DNA from: Polaribacter marinus
GTDB taxonomy: Bacteria > Bacteroidota > Bacteroidia > Flavobacteriales > Flavobacteriaceae
Length of the DNA: 64,000 nucleotides
NCBI RefSeq assembly: GCF_022662535.1
Contig: NZ_JAKQYM010000003.1
Span: 62,001-126,000 of the forward strand
Direction: 5' to 3'
This document shows positions 17,047 through 27,334 of this stretch, in pieces. The notes under the pieces are model-generated. The model did not search any database, was not told the origin of the DNA, and worked only from the letters and a program-made list of their open reading frames with translations. The translations under genes and the position numbers were made by a program. Each line of letters opens with the position of its first letter. Positions within the stretch are counted from its first letter, which is position 1.

Positions 17047-18661
17047 TTTTAAGAAAAAAATAGTTGTTGTTTTATTAATAACAAGCCTATTTTTAACATA
17101 TTCTTTTAAATCAAAATTCTTTGAAGTAGCTAAGCAAATAGAAATTTATAATACTTTGTTTAAAGAGTTAAATATGTATTATGTAGATGAAATAAATCCT
17201 GCAGAATTAACAAACAAAGCAATTAAAAATACTTTGCAAGATTTAGATCCGTATACGAATTTCTATAATGAGCAAGATGTAGAAAACGCTAGAATTAGAA
17301 GGGAAGGAGAGTATGGAGGTATTGGAGTTTCTGTTTTTTACACCCAAAAAGGAATTGAACTTAGAGAGGTTTACAAAGGGAACTCTGCGGATAAAGCAGC
17401 ACTAAAAGCAGGAGATATTATTGTTTCTATAGAAGGACAATCTTTAAAAAATATGGAAAGAGATGAACTTTCTATGTTTTTAAAAGGGACACCAAATAGC
17501 ACTTTTTCGATAGAAATTGAAAGACAAGGAAAGTTGATTACAAAAGAATTGACAAGAGATAAAGTTGTTGTAAATCCGGTTCCTTTTTTTGATATGATCG
17601 ATGAAGAAACAGGTTATATCATTTTAACTCGTTTTAATAATAAAGCTTCTTCTGAAGTGAAAAAAGCTTTTAGAAAATTAAAGGAAAGAGGAATGAAAAA
17701 ATTGGTTTTTGATTTACGATCAAATCCAGGAGGTTCTTTGTTAGAATCTATCAACATTTCTAATTTCTTCTTACCAAAAGGGAAAACCATTGTTTCTACA
17801 AAAGCAAAAATAAAAAAGTGGAGTAACACATACAAAAGTACAAACGAACCTTTAGATTTAGAAATTCCGCTTGTCGTTTTAGTAAACGGACGCTCAGCAT
17901 CCGCATCAGAAATTGTAAGTGGTTCTTTACAAGATTATGATAGAGCTGTAATTATGGGAGAACGTTCATTTGGAAAAGGTTTAGTTCAGCGTTATAGAGA
18001 GCTTACTTATGGTACACAATTAAAAGTAACAATTTCTAAATACTACACACCAAGTGGAAGATGTATTCAAGAACTAGATTATGCCAATAGAGATAAAAAT
18101 GGAAAAGTTCCTAAGTTTTCTGATAATGGTGTAAATCAATTTAAAACGGCCAACGGAAGAATAGTTTATGATGGTGGAGGTGTTTTGCCAGACGTAAAAA
18201 TAGCAACCTCAAAAAAAACAGAAGAAACAAAAAAACTGTTGTCATCTAGTGCCATTTTTAATTTTGCGACAGATTATTTTTATAAAAACCCTACCATTAG
18301 TTCTGCAGAAAAGTTTCAACTTAAAAATACAGATTTTAAACAATTTATTGATTTCTTAAAAACAGACACAACTTTTGTTACAGAGCAAGAAGCTTTATTT
18401 AAAAAAGCATATTCAGCATCAAAGAATAGTGGAATTAATGCAGAATATAAAAAAATAAAAGAAAAATTATTTAAAGATAAAGTTGAACAAATTTCTAAAA
18501 ACAAAGATATTTTAACAGATGCTTTAAAAGCAGAAATTTTACAAAGATATTATTATAAAGAGGGTGTTTATAATCATAATATAAAAAACGATAAAGTAAT
18601 AGCAGAAGCTGTTAAGTTAATGAAGAACGAAAATAAATACAAACAAATTTTGTCTAACTAA
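17033..18661 (+). CDS. S41 family C-terminal processing protease
   Basis: A 542-residue tail-specific protease of the CtpA/Prc family, exported or membrane-anchored by an N-terminal hydrophobic segment (KKKIVVVLLITSLFLTYSF). The PDZ domain lies at about 90-180 (GGIGVSVFYTQKGIELREVY...LKAGDIIVSI). The protease core follows with FNNKASSEVKKAF, LVFDLRSNPGGSL, then VNGRSASASEIVSGS and GERSFGKGLVQ. Ser290 and Lys315 are 25 apart, as expected for the Ser/Lys dyad. It cleaves C-termini of periplasmic proteins. It overlaps rnpA by 14 bases. The ATG at 17033 is the first good start and gives a complete signal anchor. Confidence 0.93.
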   Translation: MKRVNFKKKIVVVLLITSLFLTYSFKSKFFEVAKQIEIYNTLFKELNMYYVDEINPAELTNKAIKNTLQDLDPYTNFYNEQDVENARIRREGEYGGIGVSVFYTQKGIELREVYKGNSADKAALKAGDIIVSIEGQSLKNMERDELSMFLKGTPNSTFSIEIERQGKLITKELTRDKVVVNPVPFFDMIDEETGYIILTRFNNKASSEVKKAFRKLKERGMKKLVFDLRSNPGGSLLESINISNFFLPKGKTIVSTKAKIKKWSNTYKSTNEPLDLEIPLVVLVNGRSASASEIVSGSLQDYDRAVIMGERSFGKGLVQRYRELTYGTQLKVTISKYYTPSGRCIQELDYANRDKNGKVPKFSDNGVNQFKTANGRIVYDGGGVLPDVKIATSKKTEETKKLLSSSAIFNFATDYFYKNPTISSAEKFQLKNTDFKQFIDFLKTDTTFVTEQEALFKKAYSASKNSGINAEYKKIKEKLFKDKVEQISKNKDILTDALKAEILQRYYYKEGVYNHNIKNDKVIAEAVKLMKNENKYKQILSN

Positions 18662-18679
18662 AAACTAAAGGCAAATCCT

Positions 18680-18687
18680 TATCTTTG
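18680..18687 (+). promoter_or_regulatory. -7 promoter element for the 559-residue protein gene
   Basis: TATCTTTG, followed by C, is an exact TAnnTTTG match 16 bases before the ATG at 18704. No clear -33 element was seen. Confidence 0.55.
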
Positions 18688-18703
18688 CGCCTTAAAAAAG
18701 AAA

Positions 18704-20383
18704 ATGTCACACAAAAAAAATATAGAGCGAACTAGAGCTCAAGAGTCAACAAATGCGATAGAAAAATTATACATTTCTATGCGTCATTTATTTAGTAGAG
18801 GTTTTTATAAACCAATGGGAATTTCTGGAGAAACATTAAGAAAATCTTTGTTGTTATTACGCCCAGAAATTTATGGTTCTATTGCGGAAGAACGTGTAGA
18901 ATTAAATGGATTGGTTTATATAATTGAAAGATTGCCAGAAGGAATAGAAGAATGTCAGTTTATCAATTTAACGGCAGATGAAGGTTATCGAAACTCTCAT
19001 TTTAAAACAATTATTCCTCCAAAAAGAAGAAGAAATTGCTATAGAATAGACAAAGATCAAATGAATATTGAGATAACCAGAGGGAGATCTGAAATCTATG
19101 ATATTTTAACGCATTTAACATTTTTGTTTATAGAGTCTCATAAAATCCAAGCAAAAGTGTCTTTAAATGAAGGAGAAGATTTTGTTAGAGAATGGAAACA
19201 TTTAGAAGATGTTGTTCTTCACAATAGAGAAATTACAGAAAAAGAAAGAGAAGTTATTATGGTTCATTTAGGAAATATTCTTGGACGAACTTTTGACGAA
19301 GTATTATCAACTCACAAAATATTTGCAACTGAAGAAAATCCTGATAGATTTTTACAGTTAATTTATTGGTTAGGCAAATTGGCTATAAACGAAGTGGATC
19401 ATGGAAAAAAACGCTCTGTAAACTTTAGCTCTGTACTTATAGAAGAAATTGGGCACCATATTTATGGAGAAGTTTGGGCAAATGATATAAAAAGCACTCT
19501 TAAAAAGCACAGTCTTTTGCAAAGACCAATTCACATTATTAGTGCTAATATGCATAGTGTTTTAAATTCTATTTATGCTAAAGGAGCTTTGCCAAAAGAA
19601 GCAAAAGAACATGATGGTTTTGAATTGTATCAGTTATTAAGTAATTCAGATAGCAAGCCTTTACAGAAAAAGGTAAAGGATTATGCATCTAAAAATGGGT
19701 TGATTTATATCAAAGATACTTCAGGAACCAATATTAATGTACAAATAATAGATACAGATAAAATAAACTTTGATGTTTCACCGTTTCAAAAAGAAAACTC
19801 TTTAAATCAAAGCCCCGTAATTATTGTTATGGATTATGCTTTTGGAGAGCAAGCTTATGAAACAATGGACGAATTATTAAAACCTTATAAAACACCTGAA
19901 GAAATCACTCATTTAAATGTGAAATCTGTTTCAATTATGGGGAAAGCAGGAATTTTAGAAGGTGGTAAAGGAGATATCATGATTCCGAATGCCCATATTT
20001 TTGAAGGTACAGCAGATAATTACCCTTTTAAAAACCAACTTTCTAAAGAAGATTTAGAAGGATTTGGTGTTAGAGTTTTTGATGGTACTATGGTTTCTGT
20101 TTTAGGAACATCATTACAGAATAAAGATTTATTGAAATTTTTCCATGATTCTACCTGGAATGTAATTGGTTTAGAAATGGAAGGAGCTCATTATCAAAAA
20201 GCAATACAATCTGCCTCTAAGATTAGAGGAAATATTTCTAAAGACGTACAAGTGAGATATGCTTATTATGCGTCAGATAACCCTTTAGAAACAGGAGCTA
20301 CATTGGCTTCTGGAGGTTTAGGAATGACAGGTGTAACGCCAACATACGCTATAACACAAAGAATATTAGAACAAATTTTTTAA
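18704..20383 (+). CDS. Uncharacterised protein with nucleosidase-like C-terminus (DUF6909-like)
   Basis: A 559-residue cytoplasmic protein conserved, as far as I recall, only in Bacteroidota (probably the family labelled DUF6909). Residues 1-330 are mainly helical and unfamiliar. The last 220 residues look like the nucleoside phosphorylase/nucleosidase superfamily. A glycine-rich segment reads VSIMGKAGILEGGKGDIMIP, and there is a late GLEMEGAHYQKAI, matching the (D/E)MEGAA-type ribose-binding motif of AMP, MTA/SAH and purine nucleosidases. A final Asp-containing strand (YYASDNP) also fits. The large N-terminal extension recalls AMP nucleosidase in layout but not in sequence. Activity on a nucleoside or nucleotide is inference. 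It has its own promoter and precedes the polysaccharide locus. Confidence 0.85.
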   Translation: MSHKKNIERTRAQESTNAIEKLYISMRHLFSRGFYKPMGISGETLRKSLLLLRPEIYGSIAEERVELNGLVYIIERLPEGIEECQFINLTADEGYRNSHFKTIIPPKRRRNCYRIDKDQMNIEITRGRSEIYDILTHLTFLFIESHKIQAKVSLNEGEDFVREWKHLEDVVLHNREITEKEREVIMVHLGNILGRTFDEVLSTHKIFATEENPDRFLQLIYWLGKLAINEVDHGKKRSVNFSSVLIEEIGHHIYGEVWANDIKSTLKKHSLLQRPIHIISANMHSVLNSIYAKGALPKEAKEHDGFELYQLLSNSDSKPLQKKVKDYASKNGLIYIKDTSGTNINVQIIDTDKINFDVSPFQKENSLNQSPVIIVMDYAFGEQAYETMDELLKPYKTPEEITHLNVKSVSIMGKAGILEGGKGDIMIPNAHIFEGTADNYPFKNQLSKEDLEGFGVRVFDGTMVSVLGTSLQNKDLLKFFHDSTWNVIGLEMEGAHYQKAIQSASKIRGNISKDVQVRYAYYASDNPLETGATLASGGLGMTGVTPTYAITQRILEQIF

Positions 20384-20416
20384 CAGTTTTAAACTGACGA
20401 TTTAACCAAACCAACT

Positions 20417-21454
20417 ATGCCAACAAACCAAAATAAAAACGAAGAAGAAGTAGATTTAGGTTCTTTATTTGTAATTATAGGGAAAGGATTTTCTAATTTC
20501 TTTAATTTTATTAGAAACTTCTTTAAAGGATTTTTTCATTTAATAATTTCAGGTTTAATATTTTTAAAAAAGAATTTTTTAAAAATAGGAATTGCGGCTG
20601 TTTTAGGAGGGCTTTTAGGTATTTATCCTGAAATAAAAAAAACAGATACTTTTGTGTCTGAATTATTGCTAGAACCTAATTTTAAAAGTACTAGACAGTT
20701 ATATGATAATATAAATTATTACAATAATCTTGTAAAGCAACAAGATACAGCTAGTTTGGTAGAAACTTTTAAACTAGATAAAGAAGAAGCTGTAAGTCTT
20801 TTAGGATTTGAAATTGATCCTGTTGTAACAGAAAATGATATTATTAGTTCTTACAATAGCTTTGTTTTGTCTGTAGATACCACTACAGTAAAGAGTTATA
20901 CTTTTGAAAAGTTTAAAAAATCTTTTACAATGTATGACTATAAGTTTCATAAAGTAACTGTTACGTCAACAAAAAATGATGTTTTTGATAAATTAGGAGA
21001 TGTAATAATTTCATCAGTAGTTCAAAATAAATATTTTAATCGATTAAAAGAATTAACGAATAAAAATTTAAACAGAACAGACTCTCTATATCGCCAAAAT
21101 TTAACACAGATAGATTCTTTAAGAAAGGTTTATATGGAGGTTATGGTTGAAGAGGCAAAAAAGCAAACAAGTGGAACAAGTATAGATTTAGGTGGCGAAA
21201 AAAGAAGTACAAAAGAATTAGAATTGTTTGATACGAATAGAAAAATCAATAATGATTTAAAATATATTGTTACTGAAAAGGCAACAAAATATGAAGTAAT
21301 TAATGTTATTTCTAACTTTCAACCAATAGGAACAAAACTAAAAGGAATTACAAAGAATTATGTATTTTTATTAGGTGTTGCTGGTGCTGGTTTGATGATT
21401 CTACTTTTGCTTTTATTAAAATTGAATAAGTTTTTAGGGAATTATAAAAATTAA
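20417..21454 (+). CDS. Wzz-like chain-length determinant protein
   Basis: A 345-residue inner-membrane protein with the polysaccharide co-polymerase layout. The N-terminus is cytoplasmic (MPTNQNKNEEEVDLGSLFVIIGKG). A membrane segment lies near 45-70 (FLKIGIAAVLGGLLGIYPE), a mostly helical periplasmic region spans about 75-315, and a second membrane helix lies near 320-337 (FLLGVAGAGLMILLLLLLKL). It has no cytoplasmic tyrosine-kinase domain, so it resembles Wzz rather than Wzc. It would set the length of the glycan made by the downstream cluster. It is the first gene of the polysaccharide locus, 3 bases before rfbB. Confidence 0.82.
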   Translation: MPTNQNKNEEEVDLGSLFVIIGKGFSNFFNFIRNFFKGFFHLIISGLIFLKKNFLKIGIAAVLGGLLGIYPEIKKTDTFVSELLLEPNFKSTRQLYDNINYYNNLVKQQDTASLVETFKLDKEEAVSLLGFEIDPVVTENDIISSYNSFVLSVDTTTVKSYTFEKFKKSFTMYDYKFHKVTVTSTKNDVFDKLGDVIISSVVQNKYFNRLKELTNKNLNRTDSLYRQNLTQIDSLRKVYMEVMVEEAKKQTSGTSIDLGGEKRSTKELELFDTNRKINNDLKYIVTEKATKYEVINVISNFQPIGTKLKGITKNYVFLLGVAGAGLMILLLLLLKLNKFLGNYKN

Positions 21455-21457
21455 TAA

Positions 21458-22471
21458 ATGCAAAAAATTCTTGTTACCGGAGGTTCTGGGTTTATTGGAG
21501 CTAATTTTATTCCTTATTTTTTAGAAAAAAATGCTAACATAAGCATAGTAAATCTAGATTTATTAACCTATGCAGGAGATGAATCTAATTTAAAAGAAGT
21601 TATCAATAATCCAAGATATACTTTTGTAAAAGGAGATATCTGTGATAGAGATTTAGTAGAAAAACTTTTTAAAGAACATCATTTTACGGGTGTAATTCAT
21701 TTTGCTGCGGAATCTCATGTAGATAATTCGATTAAAAACCCTGATGCATTTGTAAGAACAAATGTTTTTGGCACTTTTAATCTATTAGATGTTGCAAAAA
21801 ATTATTGGATGAAATCTCCAAACGTCTATAAAGAAGGATTTGAAAACTGTAGATTTCATCATATTTCTACAGATGAAGTCTTTGGAACTTTAGGAGCAAC
21901 GGGTTTGTTTACAGAAAATACAGCCTATGCACCAAATAGTCCTTATAGCGCTTCTAAAGCATCATCAGATTTTATGGTAAGAAGTTATTTTCATACCTAC
22001 GGATTTAATGTTGTAACTACAAATTGTTCTAATAATTATGGACCAAAGCAGCATGATGAAAAGTTAATACCAACAATCATAAGAAAAGCATTATTAGGAG
22101 AGAATATTCCAATTTATGGTGATGGACAAAATATAAGAGATTGGTTGTTTGTAAAAGATCATTGTTCTGGAATTGAGATGGTTTACAAAAACGGAAAATT
22201 AGGAGAAACGTATAATATTGGAGGGAAGAACGAGCGCAATAATCTATACATCGCAAATACAATTTGTACAATTTTAGATGAAATTTCACCAAAAGAAAAA
22301 TTATATAGAGAGCAAATTAGTTTCGTAGAAGATAGAGCAGGACATGATTTTAGGTATGCAATTGATGCATCCAAAATAGAAAAAGAATTAGGATGGAAAG
22401 CTATTGAAAATTTTGAGACAGGAATTAAGAAGACCATTCAATGGTATATAGAAAAATACAATAAAAGATGA
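21458..22471 (+). CDS. rfbB: dTDP-glucose 4,6-dehydratase
   Basis: NAD-dependent enzyme converting dTDP-glucose to dTDP-4-keto-6-deoxyglucose, the second step towards dTDP-rhamnose and related sugars. It has 337 residues. The Rossmann motif is [16 protein letters not shown]. The active site has STDEVFG (Thr, Asp and Glu) and the YSASKASSD segment with the Tyr-x3-Lys pair. Substrate-contact motifs [11 protein letters not shown] and [14 protein letters not shown] are intact. The stop overlaps the rfbA start by 4 bases. Confidence 0.96.
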   Translation: MQKILVTGGSGFIGANFIPYFLEKNANISIVNLDLLTYAGDESNLKEVINNPRYTFVKGDICDRDLVEKLFKEHHFTGVIHFAAESHVDNSIKNPDAFVRTNVFGTFNLLDVAKNYWMKSPNVYKEGFENCRFHHISTDEVFGTLGATGLFTENTAYAPNSPYSASKASSDFMVRSYFHTYGFNVVTTNCSNNYGPKQHDEKLIPTIIRKALLGENIPIYGDGQNIRDWLFVKDHCSGIEMVYKNGKLGETYNIGGKNERNNLYIANTICTILDEISPKEKLYREQISFVEDRAGHDFRYAIDASKIEKELGWKAIENFETGIKKTIQWYIEKYNKR

Positions 22472-23322
22472 AAGGAATAGTTTTGGCTGGGGGGTCTGGA
22501 ACAAGGTTGCATCCACTAACATTAGCTGTTAGTAAACAATTAATGCCAGTGTATGATAAACCAATGATTTACTATCCTCTTTCTACTTTAATTTCGGCAG
22601 GGATAAGAGAAATATTAATTATTTCTACACCAAAAGACTTACCGTTATTTCAAGTGTTGTTAGGAAATGGAAATCAAATTGGATGTAGTTTTGAATATGC
22701 TGTTCAAGAGAATCCTAATGGTTTGGCAGAAGCTTTTATTATTGGAGAAAAGTTTATTGGGAAAGAAAAAGTAGCTTTAATATTAGGAGATAATATTTTT
22801 TATGGGTCTGGATTGTCAAATCTGTTAAAAGCTAATAATAATCCCATTGGAGGCATTGTATATGCATATCATGTAAATGATCCAGAAAGATATGGCGTGG
22901 TAGATTTTGATGATAAAAACAATGTTTTATCTATTGAAGAAAAACCTTTAAAACCAAAATCCAATTATGCGGTTCCAGGAATCTACTTTTATGATAATGA
23001 TGTTGTTGAAATAGCTAAAAATATCAAACCTAGTGAAAGAGGCGAGTTAGAGATAACAGAAGTGAATAACGTTTATTTAAAAAAGGGTAAGCTTGCTGTA
23101 GAAATTTTAGATAGAGGAACGGCTTGGTTAGATACGGGTACTTTCGATTCTTTAATGCAAGCGGGACAATTTGTTCAGGTGATAGAAGAAAGACAAGGTT
23201 TAAAAGTAGGATCAATAGAAGAAGCTGCTTACAGATCTGGTTTTATCACAAAAAAAGAAATGATAGAAATAACAAAGCCTTTATTAAAAAGTGGTTACTC
23301 ACATAATTTATTAAAAATTTAA
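22468..23322 (+). CDS. rfbA: Glucose-1-phosphate thymidylyltransferase
   Basis: Joins dTTP and glucose-1-phosphate to give dTDP-glucose, the first step of the dTDP-sugar pathway. It has 284 residues, short-form RmlA. Nucleotide-binding motif [26 protein letters not shown] is at the N-terminus. LGDNIFYG provides a metal-binding Asp, and [20 protein letters not shown] and [17 protein letters not shown] are present. It overlaps its neighbours on both sides by 1-4 bases, so the three rfb genes are translationally coupled. Confidence 0.96.
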   Translation: MKGIVLAGGSGTRLHPLTLAVSKQLMPVYDKPMIYYPLSTLISAGIREILIISTPKDLPLFQVLLGNGNQIGCSFEYAVQENPNGLAEAFIIGEKFIGKEKVALILGDNIFYGSGLSNLLKANNNPIGGIVYAYHVNDPERYGVVDFDDKNNVLSIEEKPLKPKSNYAVPGIYFYDNDVVEIAKNIKPSERGELEITEVNNVYLKKGKLAVEILDRGTAWLDTGTFDSLMQAGQFVQVIEERQGLKVGSIEEAAYRSGFITKKEMIEITKPLLKSGYSHNLLKI

Positions 23323-23870
23323 TGAAAGTTACTGAAACATTTTTAAAAGGTTGTTTTGTCATAGAACCTACTGTTTTTGGAGATAAAAGAGGGAGTTTTT
23401 TTGAGGTATTCAATCAAAAGGTATTTGAAGAAAAAATAGGTTTAAAAATTAATTTTGTACAAGACAATCAATCTACTTCTCAAAAAGGAGTTTTAAGAGG
23501 TCTTCATTTACAAAAAGGTGAATATGCTCAAGCAAAATTAGTACGTGTTATACAAGGAAAAGTACTAGATGTAGCGGTAGATGTAAGAAAAGACTCACCT
23601 ACGTTTGGTAAACATTTTTCTATTGAACTTTCTGGTGATAATAATAAACAATTATTAGTTCCAAGAGGGTTTTTACATGGTTTTGCTACTTTAGAAGACA
23701 ATACTATTTTTGCTTATAAATGTGATAATTATTATCATAAAGATTCAGAATATGGGATTATTTACAATGACCCTACTTTAAAAATAGATTGGAAATTAGA
23801 GGAGAGTGAAATAATTCTTTCTGAAAAAGATAAATTACTTCAAAACGTAAATATTGCTATAAACAACTAA
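23322..23870 (+). CDS. rfbC: dTDP-4-dehydrorhamnose 3,5-epimerase
   Basis: A cupin-fold epimerase acting on dTDP-4-keto-6-deoxyglucose to give dTDP-4-keto-L-rhamnose. It has 182 residues, the normal length. Motifs: DKRGSFFEVFN, FVQDNQSTSQKGVLRGLHLQ (with the catalytic His), KLVRVIQGKVLDVAVDVR and VPRGFLHGFATLED. The next pathway gene, rfbD (the reductase), is missing from the locus. Either it lies elsewhere or the cluster makes a different dTDP-sugar. Confidence 0.96.
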   Translation: MKVTETFLKGCFVIEPTVFGDKRGSFFEVFNQKVFEEKIGLKINFVQDNQSTSQKGVLRGLHLQKGEYAQAKLVRVIQGKVLDVAVDVRKDSPTFGKHFSIELSGDNNKQLLVPRGFLHGFATLEDNTIFAYKCDNYYHKDSEYGIIYNDPTLKIDWKLEESEIILSEKDKLLQNVNIAINN

Positions 23871-25304
23871 GTGAACTTAATACATAAAAATTTTATTTAT
23901 AATAATGTATTAGGCATTACAAATTTATTAATTCCTATACTGATATTTCCCTACGTTTCAAGAGTTTTAGGACCTAGTGGAATTGGTGTTGTTAGTTTTG
24001 CAGTATCACTTACTGCTGTTTTTGCTTTAATAGGCTCATTAGGAATACCTATTTATGGAATAAGAGAAATAGCTAAAGTTAAAAATAATAAAGAAAAACT
24101 TTCTAAAATTTTTTCAGAATTACTTATCATTCAGGTGTTTTGGATGTTTTTTACTTTAATTTTATATTCTTTTTGGATCTTTTTTACAGATACATTTAAT
24201 GATGAACAAATAATTAAGTATGTTTCTTATCTGCATATATTTGGGCTCATTGGTATGTTTACTTGGTTTTTTCAAGGTATAGAAAACTATAAATTTATTA
24301 CAGTTATAAATTTTTTGATTAAATTTTTAATGATTGTTTTACTTTTTATACTGGTGAAAAATCAAGATCAATATTGGGTTTATTATTCCGTTATTGTAGC
24401 AACCACCCTTATAGGATCTATAATAAGCTTGTTTTATGCGTTTACTTTTGTTAAAGTTAGATTTACAAATCTTAATTTTAGAAGGCATTTAAAGCCAATT
24501 TTAATTCTGTTTAGTACTCAGTTAGCTATTGGTATTTATGTAAATTTAGATATTATTTTCTTGAACTATTTTTCTAATGAATATGAAGTTGGATTGTATG
24601 CGCCTGCAAGCAAACTAGTTAAAATTATATTAATAGTGGTAACCTCTTTGGGTACAGTCTTAATACCTAAATTATCGCGTTATATTAAAGAAGGAAAAAT
24701 AGAAGAATCTAAAAAAATAATTACAAAATCTTTACGTTTTATTTTTATAATTACATTACCAATAAGTTTTTTGTTAATATGCTTGTCAAATGAAATCATT
24801 TTTGTTTTTGCTGGTGAAGAGTTTTCATATTCAGCTACATTACTTGCTTTATTAACCCCTATCATTTTTTTAATTGGTTTAAGCAATATTTTTGGTTTGC
24901 AGATATTAGTTCCTGCTAATAAAGAAAAAAAATTAATGTTAGCAGTAACTCTAGGAGCTATTGTTAGTGTGGTTTTAAATTATGTTTTAATTCCAGAATT
25001 AAAATCAAAAGGTGCAGCGTACACCATTATAATTACAGAACTTATTATAACAATACTTACTTTTTATTTTGCTAGACAAGAAATGAAATTTAATTTGCCT
25101 TTTAAAAGTATCATTCATTATTCTTTGTTGGCAACCTTAATAATCCCAATTTGTTATTTGTTGCATACTTTTTTAACAGGAATTACATATCTTCTTATTG
25201 CTTCTGTATTTAGCGCTTTGATGTATGTTTCTGGCCTGTTAATTATTAAAGACAAATTCTTTATAGAAAATATATGGAAACCCATTTTAAACTTTAAAAA
25301 ATGA
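23871..25304 (+). CDS. Wzx-like polysaccharide flippase
   Basis: A 477-residue integral membrane protein of the MATE/MVF-like polysaccharide transporter family, with about 12-14 hydrophobic helices. It opens with IHKNFIYNNVLGITNLLIPILIFPYVSRVLG, a typical Wzx opening in which the first helix ends in PYVSRVLGP. It would flip lipid-linked repeat units across the inner membrane. The start is GTG, directly after the rfbC stop; no ATG lies near the N-terminus. The stop overlaps the glf start by 4 bases. Confidence 0.92.
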   Translation: MNLIHKNFIYNNVLGITNLLIPILIFPYVSRVLGPSGIGVVSFAVSLTAVFALIGSLGIPIYGIREIAKVKNNKEKLSKIFSELLIIQVFWMFFTLILYSFWIFFTDTFNDEQIIKYVSYLHIFGLIGMFTWFFQGIENYKFITVINFLIKFLMIVLLFILVKNQDQYWVYYSVIVATTLIGSIISLFYAFTFVKVRFTNLNFRRHLKPILILFSTQLAIGIYVNLDIIFLNYFSNEYEVGLYAPASKLVKIILIVVTSLGTVLIPKLSRYIKEGKIEESKKIITKSLRFIFIITLPISFLLICLSNEIIFVFAGEEFSYSATLLALLTPIIFLIGLSNIFGLQILVPANKEKKLMLAVTLGAIVSVVLNYVLIPELKSKGAAYTIIITELIITILTFYFARQEMKFNLPFKSIIHYSLLATLIIPICYLLHTFLTGITYLLIASVFSALMYVSGLLIIKDKFFIENIWKPILNFKK

Positions 25305-26395
25305 AATACGATTATTTAATAGTTGGTGCCGGTTTATTTGGAGCTGTTTTTGCTCATGAAATGACCAAGAATGGTAAAAAATGTATCGTTATAGATAAAA
25401 GAAAGCACCTAGGAGGTAATGTATATTGTGAGAAAAAGGAAGATATAAATATTCATAAATATGGAGCACATATTTTTCATACAAATGATAAAAAAATATG
25501 GGATTATGTTAATTCTTTTGTAGAATTTAATAGGTATACAAACTCTCCAATAGCAAATTATAAAGGAGACTTATTTAATCTTCCTTTTAATATGAATACT
25601 TTTTATCAATTATGGAAAGTAAAAACACCTAAAGAAGCAAAAGCTAAAATAGCAGAACAGATTAGTGAAGTTTATGTTAAAAAACCTAAAAATCTAGAAG
25701 AACAAGCATTGTCTCTAGTAGGTATAGACATTTATGAAAAACTCATAAAAGGATATACAGAAAAACAATGGGGTAGAAAAGCAACAGAGTTGCCAGCTTT
25801 TATTATAAAAAGATTACCTGTACGTTTTAATTTTGATAATAATTATTTTAATGATAAATATCAAGGAATTCCAATAGGAGGTTATAATAAATTAATTGAA
25901 GGCTTATTAAAAGGAATTGAGACAAAGACAGGTGTAGATTTTTTTAAAGAGAAAGAAGCCTTAGAAAATCTAGCCGATAAAATTGTATTTACAGGTAAGA
26001 TTGATGAGTATTTTGATTATAAATTTGGCAGATTAGAATACCGAAGTTTACAATTTGAACATGAAGTTTTAAACACAGAAAATTATCAAGGAAATGCTGT
26101 TGTTAATTATACGGAAGCAGATATTCCATATACTAGAATTATAGAGCACAAACATTTTGAGTATGGCAAGCAAAAGAAAACAGTGATAACCAAAGAGTAC
26201 CCTAAAGAATGGAAAAAAGGTGATGAACCTTATTATCCAGTTAATGATGAAAAAAACTCTAATATCTATTTAAAGTATAAACAAATTGCAGAAAAAACAG
26301 ATAAGGTTATCTTTGGTGGTAGATTGGCAGAATATAAATATTATGACATGCATCAAGTAATTGCTTCTGCATTAAAAAAAGTAAAAGAAGAATAA
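25301..26395 (+). CDS. glf: UDP-galactopyranose mutase
   Basis: FAD enzyme that interconverts UDP-galactopyranose and UDP-galactofuranose. It has 364 residues, normal length. The N-terminal FAD-binding motif is DYLIVGAGLFGAVFAHEM. KHLGGNVYCE and KYGAHIFHTND follow, then GYTEKQWG, and the C-terminal FGGRLAEYKYYDMHQVI. It implies that the surface glycan contains galactofuranose. It sits directly before the DUF4422 transferase, a frequent partner. Confidence 0.96.
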   Translation: MKYDYLIVGAGLFGAVFAHEMTKNGKKCIVIDKRKHLGGNVYCEKKEDINIHKYGAHIFHTNDKKIWDYVNSFVEFNRYTNSPIANYKGDLFNLPFNMNTFYQLWKVKTPKEAKAKIAEQISEVYVKKPKNLEEQALSLVGIDIYEKLIKGYTEKQWGRKATELPAFIIKRLPVRFNFDNNYFNDKYQGIPIGGYNKLIEGLLKGIETKTGVDFFKEKEALENLADKIVFTGKIDEYFDYKFGRLEYRSLQFEHEVLNTENYQGNAVVNYTEADIPYTRIIEHKHFEYGKQKKTVITKEYPKEWKKGDEPYYPVNDEKNSNIYLKYKQIAEKTDKVIFGGRLAEYKYYDMHQVIASALKKVKEE

Positions 26396-27256
26396 GTGGA
26401 ATTTGATTTAAAAATTTACATAGCAACTCATAAGCAATTTAAGGAACCAAAAGAAGAGTATTTTCAACCAATTCATGTTGGTAAATCATTACATGAAGAT
26501 CTAGGTTTTTTAGGAGATGATACAGGCGATTCTATTTCTGAAAAGAATCCATTTTATTGTGAGCTAACAGCATTATATTGGGCTTGGAAAAATGATGACT
26601 CAAACTTTATTGGACTTTGTCACTATAGAAGATATTTTGATATTGATAATAAAACAGATCGTATAAATGATATAAGATTTATCACACAATCAGAATTTGA
26701 TAAAGAAAAATTTCCAAAACAAAAAATAGCAAAATATCTTTCTAAACATGATATTATATTGGCTAAACCAAAGGTTTATGAGTTAAGTATAGAGCAAATT
26801 TACGGATATTGTCATTCAATAATAGATTTCGATATATTAACTGAAACATTACACGAATTGTATCCAGAATATTCTAAATCTTGGCAAAAAGTTGCTTATC
26901 AAAATAATAAATTGGTGCATTATAATATGTTTATAGCCCCAAAAGAGATTATTAACGACTATTGTGAATGGTTATTCACTTTGCTCTTTGAGGTTGAAAA
27001 AAGAGTAAAAATATCACCCTATAATTATGAAAAAAGAGTATTTGGTTTTATGTCAGAAAGATTGATGCACCTTTATTTTGTACATCATAAATTTAATGTA
27101 AAATACTTGCCGATTTTATATATAAAAGATAAAGATTTTAAATATAAAACACCTTCAAAATTTTTTAAGTTTGTTGAAGATAAGTATAAATCATTGTTGT
27201 TCTTTTTGTCAAATACATTAAAGTATAAAATGAAGAATCTTTTGTCAAGAAATTAA
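26396..27256 (+). CDS. DUF4422 family glycosyltransferase
   Basis: A 286-residue protein of the DUF4422 family, commonly encoded next to glf and thought to transfer galactofuranose or a related sugar. Family features: LKIYIATHKQ at the start, IHVGKSL, DDTGDSISEKNPFYCELTALYWAWKN, and GLCHYRRYFD, then the late MSERLMHLYF. The start is GTG immediately after the glf stop. The acceptor and exact donor are unknown; linkage to glf is the main clue. Confidence 0.85.
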   Translation: MEFDLKIYIATHKQFKEPKEEYFQPIHVGKSLHEDLGFLGDDTGDSISEKNPFYCELTALYWAWKNDDSNFIGLCHYRRYFDIDNKTDRINDIRFITQSEFDKEKFPKQKIAKYLSKHDIILAKPKVYELSIEQIYGYCHSIIDFDILTETLHELYPEYSKSWQKVAYQNNKLVHYNMFIAPKEIINDYCEWLFTLLFEVEKRVKISPYNYEKRVFGFMSERLMHLYFVHHKFNVKYLPILYIKDKDFKYKTPSKFFKFVEDKYKSLLFFLSNTLKYKMKNLLSRN

Positions 27257-27334
27257 AAAAATAAAAAAGGAAAAGATGGTGTGTGAATTTTTTTAATCAA
27301 CTAAAATTAATTAATAATTGTTTACTTAGTATTT

